A stretch of DNA of 64,000 nucleotides from Glutamicibacter protophormiae (GTDB lineage: Bacteria; Actinomycetota; Actinomycetes; Actinomycetales; Micrococcaceae). Of this stretch, positions 53,301 to 62,400 are shown piece by piece. The notes below the pieces were generated by a model. The model saw only the letters and a list, made by a program, of their open reading frames with translations, searched no databases and was not told the DNA's origin. Within the stretch, counting starts at the first letter, position 1. Every line of letters begins with the position of its first letter. The position numbers were made by a program, and so were the translations under genes. The DNA lies in NCBI RefSeq assembly GCF_014647495.1, contig NZ_BMPH01000004.1, positions 124,001 to 188,000 of the forward strand, read 5' to 3'.

Positions 53301-53778
53301 CCCGACGCAGCCGGATTCCATCGCTGAGCGTCTGGGCCGATTTCCCGTTGAGCAGCTCGTCGATGGTGCTCGAAGCTAGCTGCTTGGGCGCGAACGCTCC
53401 TTGGCCTGTGACGGTGGAACGTACCTGGGCGGCTGTTCCAAGCCCTTCGTAAGTTTCCTTCCAGCCCTGGCGGCCTCGACCGATCAGCACCCACCCGCCG
53501 CCGTCCGTTTCCTGGTCGCAGTAAAATTGCTGCGGAGCTGCCATAGCTGGGGTCTGCAACCAGTAAATACCAGACGCGGACGAAGGGTCGATCTTCTTGG
53601 CTTCCCAGCAGGATGCCGCCGCGTTAAGTTCGCTCGACCCATCGAATGTTGGCTGGCCGGCAGCTTCTGCCGGGTGGCTCATCGCGCTCAGGCTCGACAC
53701 GACAAGGGCAACAATGGCTGCGGCGCAAAGAGGGAGGCTCGCGCTTCCCCGTCGGGCAAATCTAGATGCACGTTTCAT
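50329..53778 (-). CDS. Large secreted protein: fibrinogen-like domain, beta-propeller-like region, two C-terminal repeats
   Basis: 1149 residues from ATG 53778; TTG 53802 is less likely. A signal peptide ends near HPAEA. A fibrinogen-C-like domain follows: SCWEAKKIDPSSASGIYWL, then FYCDQETDGGGWVLIGRG. The middle (about 300-720) has repeated VGGNF/VAGGEF/IGGAF blades with GVPTD, like delta-60/propeller repeats. It is followed by a fibronectin-III-like segment (DTLSWTASSGSPASYQVLRG) and two 156-residue repeats with FENSAP, KAPLGWGS, DDG, VYLNGVEVARA/K and VEVHSNxR. No LPXTG or transmembrane anchor is seen. It is encoded inside the polysaccharide operon, so it may be a lectin-like matrix protein; function unproven. 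Confidence 0.85.
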   Translation of the reverse strand: MKRASRFARRGSASLPLCAAAIVALVVSSLSAMSHPAEAAGQPTFDGSSELNAAASCWEAKKIDPSSASGIYWLQTPAMAAPQQFYCDQETDGGGWVLIGRGRQGWKETYEGLGTAAQVRSTVTGQGAFAPKQLASSTIDELLNGKSAQTLSDGIRLRRALDVDGSQWQEARFQTSKRERWTWAFSSQTPITSYKFDDQTGNGGTTASFGSGQGTSRVDTNEAQTQGWTQGWAFGSSISGTSASNSYLWSASAGVGNARPFTQMYLRPKLLQADLDFGTIPDGGTPKYEQRSMQSTGAMPTVWGVNGLASGSGELRTEAQTFAQIGNTVFVGGNFRYVQKDSGGTGRVEQSYIAAFDVTTGEFLPGFKPKLNGQVKELTALPNGLLVAGGEFTQANGQPTVGIVALNATTGASSTSWKVGMENRITGGSVSVRSLGVHGQWLYIGGAFTHLTGGTNTSAVYARSAARVSVADGTADRNWNPAFNGTVLDVAPSKDGNRLYASGYFTSSNGVPTDAAAAIRTASGAGVDTWNWTPSAPAHFQFGIAEEGGRVWLGGSEHSLFSFNPSTFERLSTNITRAGGDFQDVTGQNGLIYAGCHCGNWNYTGGTVWPGPGPSWSIADKINLVGIWDATTGHYLPQFNPVIKGRGGYGIWGNFVDSRGVLWSGGDLVSSVRTNGSGQWSGGFARFALNDSTAPGTPGGAKAVSNGSTDTLSWTASSGSPASYQVLRGDRTIATTTSTSLQVEHVDGARYFVRATDAAGNRSASSKVFRASTDTVPAGSIQYIASAENWKFRFENSAPPAQWATTGFNDASWSTGKAPLGWGSANLGTTLAAPGTKPLSYHLRKSFNVADASKVSSLEFETIADDGMVVYLNGVEVARANMGSGNISYNSYATTAPSTSAAQANPVKVTVPGWAVHDGNNVVSVEVHSNYRSTPNSSFDLKLTGNLGTQPDPPASPVVNEPAMAVASGATWKYRFENSAPAANWAAVGIDDAGWAQGKAPLGWGSTQIQTELAAAGTKPLTSYFRHGFTVKSLAGVQELQITTRSDDGIAVYVNGVEVARKNLPTSGLTYLTYATAAPRTSAAHNAPLEVTLPASALRAGANVIAAEVHSNWRATPDSSFELEAELVSGAQAQNVMKKDLEKLGLLDQ
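50398..50865 (-). repeat. C-terminal 156-residue module, copy 2
   Basis: From WKYRFENSAP to LEAEL; aligns without length change to the module at 50944-51411. Jelly-roll-like, probably sugar-binding (inference). Confidence 0.75.
50944..51411 (-). repeat. C-terminal 156-residue module, copy 1
   Basis: From WKFRFENSAP to LKLTG. Shares KAPLGWGS, GTKPL, DDG, YLNGVEVAR, YATTAP/YATAAP and VEVHSN with copy 2, implying internal duplication. Confidence 0.75.
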
Positions 53779-53798
53779 GGTCTCTACCGAACCTAAAA

Positions 53799-54569
53799 TC
53801 AACAGTTGGGATCTTCAGGGAAAATATGGTTGACCACCAGAAGCTGGCCTTCGTGCTCCTGGAGATCATAGATATTCAGCGCGGTCCGTGTTCCGGGCTT
53901 CGCCGTAGGCGTGACAACGAACCCGTCCGATTCCGTGACCTGGATGCCGCTGGAGTCGATGCACAAGTACACTCGATGAGTCACGACATCATCGATAGTC
54001 AGATCCTCGACCTTCGGCTCACCGACAATCAAGATCTCACCTGTTTGCTTCCAATTGCTGGCGGCATACTCCATGTATTGGGCCTCGAGTTCACCCAGCG
54101 CAGCGCCTTTGGCAACACCGGTGTAGTCGGGCGGTGATCCGATGGCCGTCTCCGGGCTCAACAACTTCTTTCCGAAATTCGGAGATGTCATATTCTCGGA
54201 CTTGCCGATGAACCCGTTAGTGACCGCTTGTTCAGCGGCATCGCTCTTGCGGGACTTCTGCGGCCAGGTTTTTGGCGGCTTGACGTCCGTGGCGATCACA
54301 CGGGCCGACGTCGGGTCGTCCGACGCTGGAGGCACGACCTCGTTTCCGGTTGACGGACCTGTTTCGGGCGCTCTGGAAGGCTTCGTTGCGGCCGCCTCCG
54401 GAGAAGCAGTTTCCCTTGCACCGGGAATTGCCGATACGGCTCCAGCAGCATCCGATGATGGCTCGGTTTGGGAGGATTGCGACTGCTGCGGGACGCAGCC
54501 TGCTAAGCCGGCCAGTAGCATGGCAACCACGAGGGCCCGCGAGAACTGAATACGCTGAACCTTCTTCAT
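53799..54569 (-). CDS. Polysaccharide-operon lipoprotein, unknown family
   Basis: 256 residues. Signal with lipobox LAGC at about residue 25, then a low-complexity Ser/Pro/Glu/Thr stretch (about 27-95) that can span the wall, then a small folded domain. That domain has FIGKSENMTSPNFGKKLLSPETAIG, AQYMEYAASNWKQTGEILIVG and VYLCIDSSGIQV, and two cysteines near the C-terminus. I do not recognise the family. The start shares ATGA with the PssE-like gene stop and the stop is 21 bases before the large secreted protein, so it is firmly within the operon. It may tether or escort that protein or the polymer (inference). Confidence 0.8.
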   Translation of the reverse strand: MKKVQRIQFSRALVVAMLLAGLAGCVPQQSQSSQTEPSSDAAGAVSAIPGARETASPEAAATKPSRAPETGPSTGNEVVPPASDDPTSARVIATDVKPPKTWPQKSRKSDAAEQAVTNGFIGKSENMTSPNFGKKLLSPETAIGSPPDYTGVAKGAALGELEAQYMEYAASNWKQTGEILIVGEPKVEDLTIDDVVTHRVYLCIDSSGIQVTESDGFVVTPTAKPGTRTALNIYDLQEHEGQLLVVNHIFPEDPNC

Positions 54570-55258
54570 GGCTGTTGCAGGCCTCGGTTATCAATCGAAG
54601 TTCGCACAAACTTCCCCACCGGATTCGTGGCTCGCGAGCCGCGTCCCTCATTTGCCTTTGAACTTCGTGAACGCATCATCGACCAGGCTTTTTTCAGCAT
54701 TTGCGGATTCCGTGGATCATTGATTAGCTTTTCGATTTCCGCCTCGAGAAACGCCGTGGCGTTTGTCGGATCACTGATTCTCGGGGCTTTACGGAAGCAA
54801 TCCGGATTCTCCAACGCGGCGTCCAAGGACCAGCGCAGTTGATCCTCCGAATGGATGGCGACCACTTCCCCGTGGCGTTCCATGGTTTCGGTAAATGCGA
54901 TTTGGTGCCCGTCGACGACTTCTTGGTTTTCCGGCCATCGCGGCACGGCGATAGGCAGAGCACCAACCTCCCGGGCGTCCAGAATGGACCCGGGGCCGCC
55001 TTGCACGACAACCACTTTTGCCCCCGCGTACAGGTCCAGCAATTCGTCGCGAGACATGCGGCTAACCCCCAGCGCATTTCTCGGGGCTCGGCTGGCGCCG
55101 TACTGCACTAGGCAGGTCGGACGATCCTCCTGGCTGCCCAGCCAATCATCGACCCAATCGATGAGCCGATTAAACAAGTGAAGATCTGTTCCCACGGAAA
55201 CCACGATCTCGGGCTGGACCCCATCGAGCGTTTCCTGAAGAAGTGTCAAAGCAGTCAT
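54566..55258 (-). CDS. PssE/Alg13-like glycosyltransferase subunit
   Basis: 230 residues resembling the C-terminal half of GT28/MurG enzymes: VSVGTDLHLFNRLIDWVDDW, VQYGASRAPRNA, VVVVQGGPGSILDAREVGALPIAVPRWPENQEVVDGHQIAF (nucleotide-sugar binding). It usually works with a membrane-anchoring PssD/Alg14 partner, encoded just upstream with an ATGA overlap. The C-terminus extends about 60 residues beyond typical PssE proteins. Predicted to add the second sugar of the repeat unit; donor unknown. Confidence 0.87.
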   Translation of the reverse strand: MTALTLLQETLDGVQPEIVVSVGTDLHLFNRLIDWVDDWLGSQEDRPTCLVQYGASRAPRNALGVSRMSRDELLDLYAGAKVVVVQGGPGSILDAREVGALPIAVPRWPENQEVVDGHQIAFTETMERHGEVVAIHSEDQLRWSLDAALENPDCFRKAPRISDPTNATAFLEAEIEKLINDPRNPQMLKKAWSMMRSRSSKANEGRGSRATNPVGKFVRTSIDNRGLQQP

Positions 55259-55704
55259 AACAAATGTCCAATGTTCACAGCATCAGGATAAAATCGCTTC
55301 TGTTCATCCCACTGCACGCAGAACAGGTCGCTGATCGGATAGCAGATAGTTCCGCTCATCGTCGGCAGAGTTATTCGGTCAAAGCACTCGATGTAGACCG
55401 TCCTGATCTTCATGATTTTGCAGACGATGAAGAACGGGACGCTGACCCCGGCACCATTGGAAATCACAACGTCCGGACGGATTCGACGCAGCGTAGGCCA
55501 TGCCAGCCAAAAGTTCCTAATGGCGTTCAAGGCATTTCTGGACGTCGGAAAATAGGCCCACGAAATCCTCTCGCCGCTCAAGGACGAGGTCACCTCGGAC
55601 TGATTAAATGTCACCCAATCACGTTCATGCTTGCCCCACCACGACTTCAATGACAGTAGCTGAGCCAGGTGACCACCCGGTGATGTCACTAGTAGAATTT
55701 TCAT
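55255..55704 (-). CDS. PssD/Alg14-like glycosyltransferase subunit
   Basis: 149 residues. N-terminal ILLVTSPGGHLAQLLSL with the GGH motif; RIRPDVVISNGAGVSVPFFIVCKIM and YIECFDRITLPTMSG match the Alg14 pattern; a membrane-associated helix brings the PssE partner to the membrane. Follows the Wzz-like gene by 42 bases. Confidence 0.88.
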   Translation of the reverse strand: MKILLVTSPGGHLAQLLSLKSWWGKHERDWVTFNQSEVTSSLSGERISWAYFPTSRNALNAIRNFWLAWPTLRRIRPDVVISNGAGVSVPFFIVCKIMKIRTVYIECFDRITLPTMSGTICYPISDLFCVQWDEQKRFYPDAVNIGHLL

Positions 55705-55746
55705 CTGCTCCCCCTTTGCAGAATTTTTGCCGAAAGATTCCGACGC

Positions 55747-57054
55747 CTAAATGACGCCAGCGCTCTCCTCGACCTTTATTTCCCTAGAATCTCGATTAGG
55801 CGACCCTTCACTGTGGCCTTTCGGCTTTTCAATGAAAACTAGGCAAATCGCTCCTTGGCTCATCCCGCCTAGGAACGCCACACGACGGCTTATCGCCGTG
55901 ATCGGTGTCGTCTCATCGACCAACAGGATTATTGAGTCCAAAAATCTGTCGCTCAAAAAAGCCACTCGGGAGTCTGCAACCTCAGTCGGAATTCCAATAA
56001 GCACGGTATCCATGCCGGCCCATGCACTTCGCGCGGCTGAGTCCGGCCAACCACGATCAAGTTCCTCTGGCGAGATAGCAGCCAGAGACATGCTGTAGCT
56101 GTGTTGCTCCCGTGCTTTCAATCCCTGATAGAGGAGCGAACGGATTCTTGCTTCCGGGGTTCGGCCAAGACCCAGCAGCCCAATGGCCTTGGGGTACCGT
56201 GTCCCGGGCTCCCCCGTTCCTATCTGCGACCTGACGATCCACCGCATCCCTTCACGGTCTGCGGGGTTACGCAAGGCGAGTACCTCCAAACCAGTCAATT
56301 CGGCCAGGCGAGTCGCGTTTCCTACGGTTTTGCTTAAACGGTCCCGGACGACGGCAGCGATCAGTCCCAGGACCAGGCCTCCGGCGAGCCCTGCAACAGC
56401 GTACAGAAGCAAACCCGCATACGATCCAGCATCAGCCGGGTCTGCGAAACCGATGATACGGCCCGGATTCTCTGCTACAAGGGAGAGGTCGTTACGTTGA
56501 TTGACGAGGTCAGCGAGTGCCAGCTCGTAGGATGAACCGTTTTTTCCGGTCTGGCTCAGAGTCTCAATGCGCTTGTCGATTGCCTTGATGTACGTATCCG
56601 CGACCTGCGCGGCACCCTCGGCACGGAATTCCAGATAGGCCGCTGCCAAAGCGTTGGCTTTATCCGCTGCACGCTGAGGATTCGCATCAACGACGGTCAC
56701 GGTAAGAACCTGGGAGCCCTGCGGTGCCTCGATCCTTGCGTTTTCGCTCAGCGAAGCCGCGCTGGCTTCCTCTCCTAGGTCTTCTGCTGCCCTCCGCGCC
56801 ACTTCGCTAGAGCCCAAGATGGCACGTTCGGTCGTAATGTTAATTTGCTGGCTCGCCGTCGCCGATGAAAACGGATTCGTAGTTAGCGGGTTAACAGTCA
56901 GAACTGTTTTGGCCGAATAGCTTGTTCCGTTGACGACGCCAAAGCCCAAAGCAACGATGACGGTAAGTACCAGTACCGTACATACCGTCTTCCATCTAAA
57001 TACGATGCGCCCCCAAATTTCCGAAAGCAGCACGGGCTGCCTGTTTACCTGCAC
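55747..57054 (-). CDS. Wzz-type chain-length protein with degenerate BY-kinase-like C-terminus
   Basis: 435 residues from GTG 57054 (GGGGGA 4 bases upstream); the open frame to 57267 adds unconvincing sequence. TM1 at about 23-42, an extracellular coiled loop with NPQRAADKANALAAAYLEF (typical Wzz/CpsC), TM2 at about 213-236. From about 250 on it follows the layout of a bacterial tyrosine kinase (ELTGLEVLALRNPA; AWAGMDTVLIGIPTEVADSR; ILLVDETTPITAISRRVAFLGGM). However, the Walker A position reads AIGLLGLGRTPE without GKS/T, and no Tyr-rich tail is present. So it probably regulates chain length without kinase activity. It is first in the operon. Confidence 0.85.
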   Translation of the reverse strand: MQVNRQPVLLSEIWGRIVFRWKTVCTVLVLTVIVALGFGVVNGTSYSAKTVLTVNPLTTNPFSSATASQQINITTERAILGSSEVARRAAEDLGEEASAASLSENARIEAPQGSQVLTVTVVDANPQRAADKANALAAAYLEFRAEGAAQVADTYIKAIDKRIETLSQTGKNGSSYELALADLVNQRNDLSLVAENPGRIIGFADPADAGSYAGLLLYAVAGLAGGLVLGLIAAVVRDRLSKTVGNATRLAELTGLEVLALRNPADREGMRWIVRSQIGTGEPGTRYPKAIGLLGLGRTPEARIRSLLYQGLKAREQHSYSMSLAAISPEELDRGWPDSAARSAWAGMDTVLIGIPTEVADSRVAFLSDRFLDSIILLVDETTPITAISRRVAFLGGMSQGAICLVFIEKPKGHSEGSPNRDSREIKVEESAGVI

Positions 57055-57934
57055 AGTGTCCCCCAAATAACACGATGACCTGCTCAAGCTAAGTAAAATA
57101 GCCGCATGCGCACCATACGATTTCCCAGTTGCCCTCAAGCATATGTCCATCAGGCGTAGCAAGCACGGGCATGGAGATACCCGTTTAACACTTGTGTGAC
57201 TAGAATCTCTACGCACTAATACTCGAAAAACGTTGATCGCATGATATTCAGATTGATTGAGCCCCACGCCAGCCCAAGATTGCGAACATCGTCATAGGTG
57301 TTCGGCTGATATCGGTCTTTTCGGACAAAAGATCTGGTAGGCGTGGCATCCATCGCCGTTCTCCCCAGCGGCGGAGACTAAAAAGGAAGTCATTGCAAAA
57401 CGATTGCCCGCTGCCGCGCACCCGATTTCATTGGAATCTCAGGTCCCAGCTCGACTGCCATCATGCGCGGCTCATGTCTTCCATCTCGGCAGCAGTAGCC
57501 GGAGGTGCCAAACAGATGGCCATAACCTCTGCCCGGACCACATTTCCCCGGTTGGAGCAGGTAAGCAGAGCTTGGCCGCACCGAAAATGACGCTCTCGAA
57601 ATCACGCGTGCGGGACATCGACCCGAAAAGTTCGCGGCCTACAGATTTTCGTCCACGCGATATCATGCACGCACCAAGTAACGATGCGTCAATGGCCCCT
57701 CAGGCAGATGAGCATTTTTGGGGACGCCCTGCACGTCGCTCACAATTTTCACCGCCACTGCCACAGCGGCCAAGGCGGTAGGAGCCGCCGTGAACCACGA
57801 ACGAGTTGGAAGGCAAGAGGCGAATTAGCTAACCGACCCATCCAGCAAAGAAGTACCAATTATTCGCCCCGCAAGGCCAATTTCATCATGCCAAATCGAA
57901 GTCGATGGCTGGAAGGCCCAATCGACCCCGCTGG
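57055..57934. other. Gap between the TagD-like gene and the polysaccharide operon
   Basis: About 880 bases with no supported gene. Short frames on both strands lack family resemblance. It presumably holds the promoter of the Wzz-first operon. No strong hairpin, tRNA or repeat seen. Confidence 0.5.
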
Positions 57935-58420
57935 CTACTGACCTCGAGCTATCCGTTCAAAGTTATCCAGGGCCATCCGGAGCTTAGTTGATGATGTGTG
58001 CAAGGTATACGGCAAGTACTCGATGTCGACACCAACTTTGCCGAAACGTTCTTCAAGATCCTGGCCCTTCGCTGTGCCTCGCCAGTCATCGCCCTTGAAG
58101 AAAACATTAAATTTCAGGATTTTCCACGTTTCTAGCTTGTCAGGTAAATCTTCAAGTATTGCTTCATCGACGAATTCAATACTTTGGACGATAGCTAAAC
58201 GCTCGTCCTCCGGAATGAAAGGTTCGATGCCCTTATTTGCTCTCAGCATTTCATCTGACACGACTCCAGCGATCAGATAGTCGCAACGTTGTCTCGCTTG
58301 CCTGAGAATGTTGAGATGACCGATGTGGAACAAGTCGTAGGCCCCAGCTGCATAGCCAACAAGCAAGGAGCGAGGCCGCCGGCCTTCCACATGCGATTCC
58401 ATCGCCGGTGGAACGGCCAT
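57935..58420 (-). CDS. Cytidylyltransferase of TagD/glycerol-3-phosphate type
   Basis: About 161 residues from ATG 58420. The nucleotidylyltransferase core is clear: VGYAAGAYDLFHIGHLNILRQAR (HIGH motif), DYLIAGVVSD, IQ-type VQSIEFVDEAI, VFFKGDDWRGTAKG and YLPYTLHTSSTKLR (the second signature, close to RT.G.ST). TagD makes CDP-glycerol from CTP and glycerol-3-phosphate; related enzymes make CDP-ethanolamine or ADP-heptose, so the substrate is inferred. The frame is open to 58813 (292 residues, GTG start) without a ribosome-binding site at either end that decides; in-frame ATG 58579 is another option. A CDP-alcohol would feed the TagF domains 20 kb away. Confidence 0.82.
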   Translation of the reverse strand: MAVPPAMESHVEGRRPRSLLVGYAAGAYDLFHIGHLNILRQARQRCDYLIAGVVSDEMLRANKGIEPFIPEDERLAIVQSIEFVDEAILEDLPDKLETWKILKFNVFFKGDDWRGTAKGQDLEERFGKVGVDIEYLPYTLHTSSTKLRMALDNFERIARGQ

Positions 58421-59459
58421 TCGATTGTGTTGACGCTTTTCAGTTAGAGGTCCGGAACCCGGAGCAATTTCTTCCCTCTCGGCCCTCGACACATTATTCG
58501 GAATCTCTTGTCGCGGCGTATCCTCCGGCAAAACCAAGCCGTGAGGGTTGCCCCACGAATACCCGTCGTCTAGCTTCATGAGCGTGCGTCCAATTCCCCC
58601 GATGTAACGCTTGGCCGGATTTGGCCACAGTATCCACTCCCTACGATAGGATTCATATGCAATATTGCCACCCCTTCCGCGTACTTGATTTTGGCTTTTT
58701 TCCAAGTGTTTGGGGTTTCCCTCTACTCGGTTCGCTACTTGAATAGCCTTTGGGCCGGATGACGTATGCCCCGACGGCCGAGCCAGGTTCGCAAGGGTGC
58801 GCAGAATTCGCACTTACTCGGTGAGGACCACCCCGCATTTTGATACCACGCTCGTTTTCCTGGCGGCAGTTTTGGCTGGGCGCCAACGCAGTCGGCAACA
58901 TGGTGGGCAAGTCCGAGACCTGGTCCTTGGAACCGAGATCCAGGGAACGCAGTTCCGCACCATAGCGCCCATTGAATCAGCTCCATTCGCCCGTGAGCCG
59001 AGTTCGATCAAGTGCAATTCTTATAGGGTCGCCTTGGAATGCAATGGCCCGGAAACAGGCGGCGCTAATGCCCGCTGGCAAAAGAACTTCTTCTCATCGT
59101 GTCGCCTACAACTAAGTAAGAATTATTTTGATGCCCTCGCGGGCCGACGGAACTTCATGGATGGTGCAAGATGCCACCGGCCAGCCGAAGGCGCCCAAAC
59201 GCTGGTGCTTCCCATCTTTTCCTCATCGGGACAGGCCCTGCTCCGACTGAATTCTCTGCGATGTGACTTGTAAGAATGCTCAACCCTGCACCGCCATTGG
59301 GAACACAGTGACGCAAATTGCACACTCGGATATTTCCTGATTTTACGGAACCCATACTTTAAAGATTGTGTTTCGCCGTATGCTGGGCATGCCCCGGAGA
59401 GATGTTCTTTCGGCGGCATCCACGCTCGCGCGTCGGGAGACGCATCATTGGGGGATGAA
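58421..59459. other. Divergent region between TagD-like and DUF4082 genes
   Basis: 58421-58813 is an open continuation of the TagD frame that could be a real N-terminal extension; its codons are not strongly biased. 58814-59459 shows no gene I can support and must carry divergent promoters. Confidence 0.45.
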
Positions 59460-62400
59460 ATGGGCTTCGTCATGGGGATGACACGCCGCTTTATAACGAC
59501 ATTCAGCCGCACCGCGAAGATTTCCGCGGCGGCTTTCTCTGCTACGGTACTGGTCGCCGTCGGCTTGCCAGCGGTTCCTGCAGCTGCGGTGACACCAGGC
59601 TGCGGGCCTGAGGCCAACGCGATCGTCTGCGAGAATTCGAAACTGGGGACGTCCTTCGAAGAATGGGACATCGACGGTGCCGGGGACGATTCCATCCAGG
59701 GGTTCGCCACCGACATTAGCGTCAACGTAGGCCAACGTGTCGACTTCAAGATCGATACGGACGCGAACGCCTACTCCATCGACATCTACCGCACCGGCTG
59801 GTACCAGGGGCTGGGCGCCCGCAAGATCACCTCCGTCCAGCCCAGCGCCCAGCTGCCGCAGCGCCAGCCCGAATGCCTCAGCGACGTCACCACGGAACTG
59901 ATCGACTGCGGGACCTGGGCGGTCTCCGCCTCGTGGAATGTTCCGGCGGACGCCGTCTCCGGCGTCTACCTGGCCAAGCTCACCCGCAAGGACACCGGCG
60001 GATCCAGCCACATCACCTTCATCGTGCGCAACGAGGCCAGCACCTCGGACGTACTGGTCCAGACCTCCGACCCCACCTGGCACGCCTACAACCTGTACGG
60101 CGGCTCCGATTTCTACTCGGGCGCCGACAACGGCCGGGCCTTCAAGCTCAGCTACAACCGGCCTTTCGCCACCCGCGCAGGTTTGGAAGCCCGCGATTTC
60201 TACTTCGGTGCCGAATATCCGCTGGTGCGCTTCCTCGAGCGCAACGGCTACGACGTCAGTTATTTCTCCGGCGTGGACACGGACCGGCACGGCGAGCTGC
60301 TGAAGAACCACAAGGTCTTCGTCTCCGTAGGACACGACGAATACTGGTCGGGAGCGCAGCGAAAGAACGTCGAGGAGGCCAGGGATGCCGGCGTCAACCT
60401 GCAGTTCCTGACCGGCAACGAGGTGTACTGGCGCACCCGTTACGAGAAATCGCCCACGGACCAGAAGGACTACCGCACCTTGGTCACCTACAAGGAAACC
60501 TGGGGCAATAACAAGATCGACCCGTCCGAAGAATGGACCGGAACCTGGCGGGACCCTCGTTTCGCCTCCACCGCCAACGGCGGCGGACTTCCGGAAAACG
60601 GATTGACCGGCACTGCCTACGTGGTCAACAGCGGCGACTTGCCCGTGACGGTCAACGCGGAGGAAGGCAAGATGCGCCTGTGGCGCGATACGCCGTTGAA
60701 TGCCCAGAGCCCGGGGGCCAAAACCGAGCTGGCTCCGCATACCGTGGGCTACGAATCGAATGAAGATCTGCCCAACGGCTTCCGCCCACCGGGTTTGATC
60801 CACCTGTCGACCACCACCGGTTCGGTTCCCGAATACCTGCAGGACTTCGGCAACACCGTGGCCGCCGGCAGCACCACGCACCACACAACCATGTATCGTG
60901 CGGCCAGCGGGGCGCTGGTCTTCTCCACCGGGTCCGTGCAGTGGACCTGGGGCTTGGACCAGTGGCATGACGGAGACGGCGCGCCGGCCGACGCCCGCAT
61001 GCAGCAGGCCCAGGTGAACCTACTGGCGGACATGGATTCGATGCCGACCACGCTGATGAGCGGGCTGGTTATGCCCACCGCGGCCAAGGACACCACCGCG
61101 CCCACAGTCAACGTGACCACCGCACCCACGGGCTCGGTGCGCAACGGCGAGAAAATCACCGTCAAGGGCACCGCCAGCGACCCCGGGGGCCGTGTCGCCG
61201 CGGTCGAGTATTCATTCGACGGCGGAACGACCTGGAAGGCCGCCCAGGGAACGGCCAACTGGAGCTTCACCGCAGTCCAGGAAGGCAGCGGCGACGAGCA
61301 GCTGCTGGTGCGTGCGGTGGACGACTCAGCGAACTACCCGCAACAGGGCACTGCGGTGCCGCTGCAGATCACCGGACCCTACAGCGTGTTCGGCGAGCGC
61401 GTGCCGGCCACCGCTGACGCCGGCGACTCGGCGGCGGTGGAACTGGGTCTGCGCTTCACCGCTCAGACCGACGGGTACGTGACCGGCGTGCGCTTCTACA
61501 AGTCCAAGGCCAACACCGGCACGCATACCGGAACGCTGTGGACGCTGAACGGCACCGAGCTGGCCACCGTGACGTTCTCCAACGAATCGGCCGAAGGCTG
61601 GCAGACCGCAAGTTTTGCCAAGCCTGTCGAAGCCCGTGCCGGGGACGAGTTCGTGGTTTCCTACCACGCGCCGAACGGCCACTATTCGGCCGTCACCCAG
61701 GACTTCGCCTACCGCGGAGCCGAGGCGAACCCGATCAGCGCCGCCGGCGGCTTCGGCGCTCCGGCCGCGGGATTGTTCGTCAGCGGCGCAGGGTTCCCCA
61801 CCCGTGACTGGGACCGGGCGAACTACTTCGTCGACGCGGTCTTCGAAACCGGGGAGTCCATCAGCCTCAGCGCCTACGGACACTCCCCCATAGACACCGC
61901 ACGCAGCGTGCCGACCACCACGCCCATCGGGGCGACCCTGTCCAAGAAGGTCGATCCCGGGTCGGTCCAGATCACGCTGAAAGACGCCTCCGATACCGCA
62001 GTCCAGGGTGCCACCTCCTATGACGCGGCCACACGCAAAGCGGTCTTCACCCCGCAAGCCGAACTGGCCAAGGGCACCACCTACACGGCACAGATCAGCG
62101 CCACGGATACCACCGGCAACCCGGTGAGCGGCGGCGGAACCTGGAGCTTCACCACGGTGCTCGCCACGCCGGCGGATCCGAACGACTGCCCGTGCGGCCT
62201 GTACCCGGATGCGCAGGTTCCCGCCGTGCCGTCGGTCAACGACGGCCGGCCGGTTACCCTGGGCACCCGCTTCTCCGCCGTCGAAGACGGGCAGCTGCTG
62301 GGACTGGAGTTCTACCGCAGCCCGGGCGAAACCGGAGCGCACACCGGCTGGCTGTACTCCGCCACCGGCCAGCAGCTCGCCGAGGCCACCTTCCCGGATG

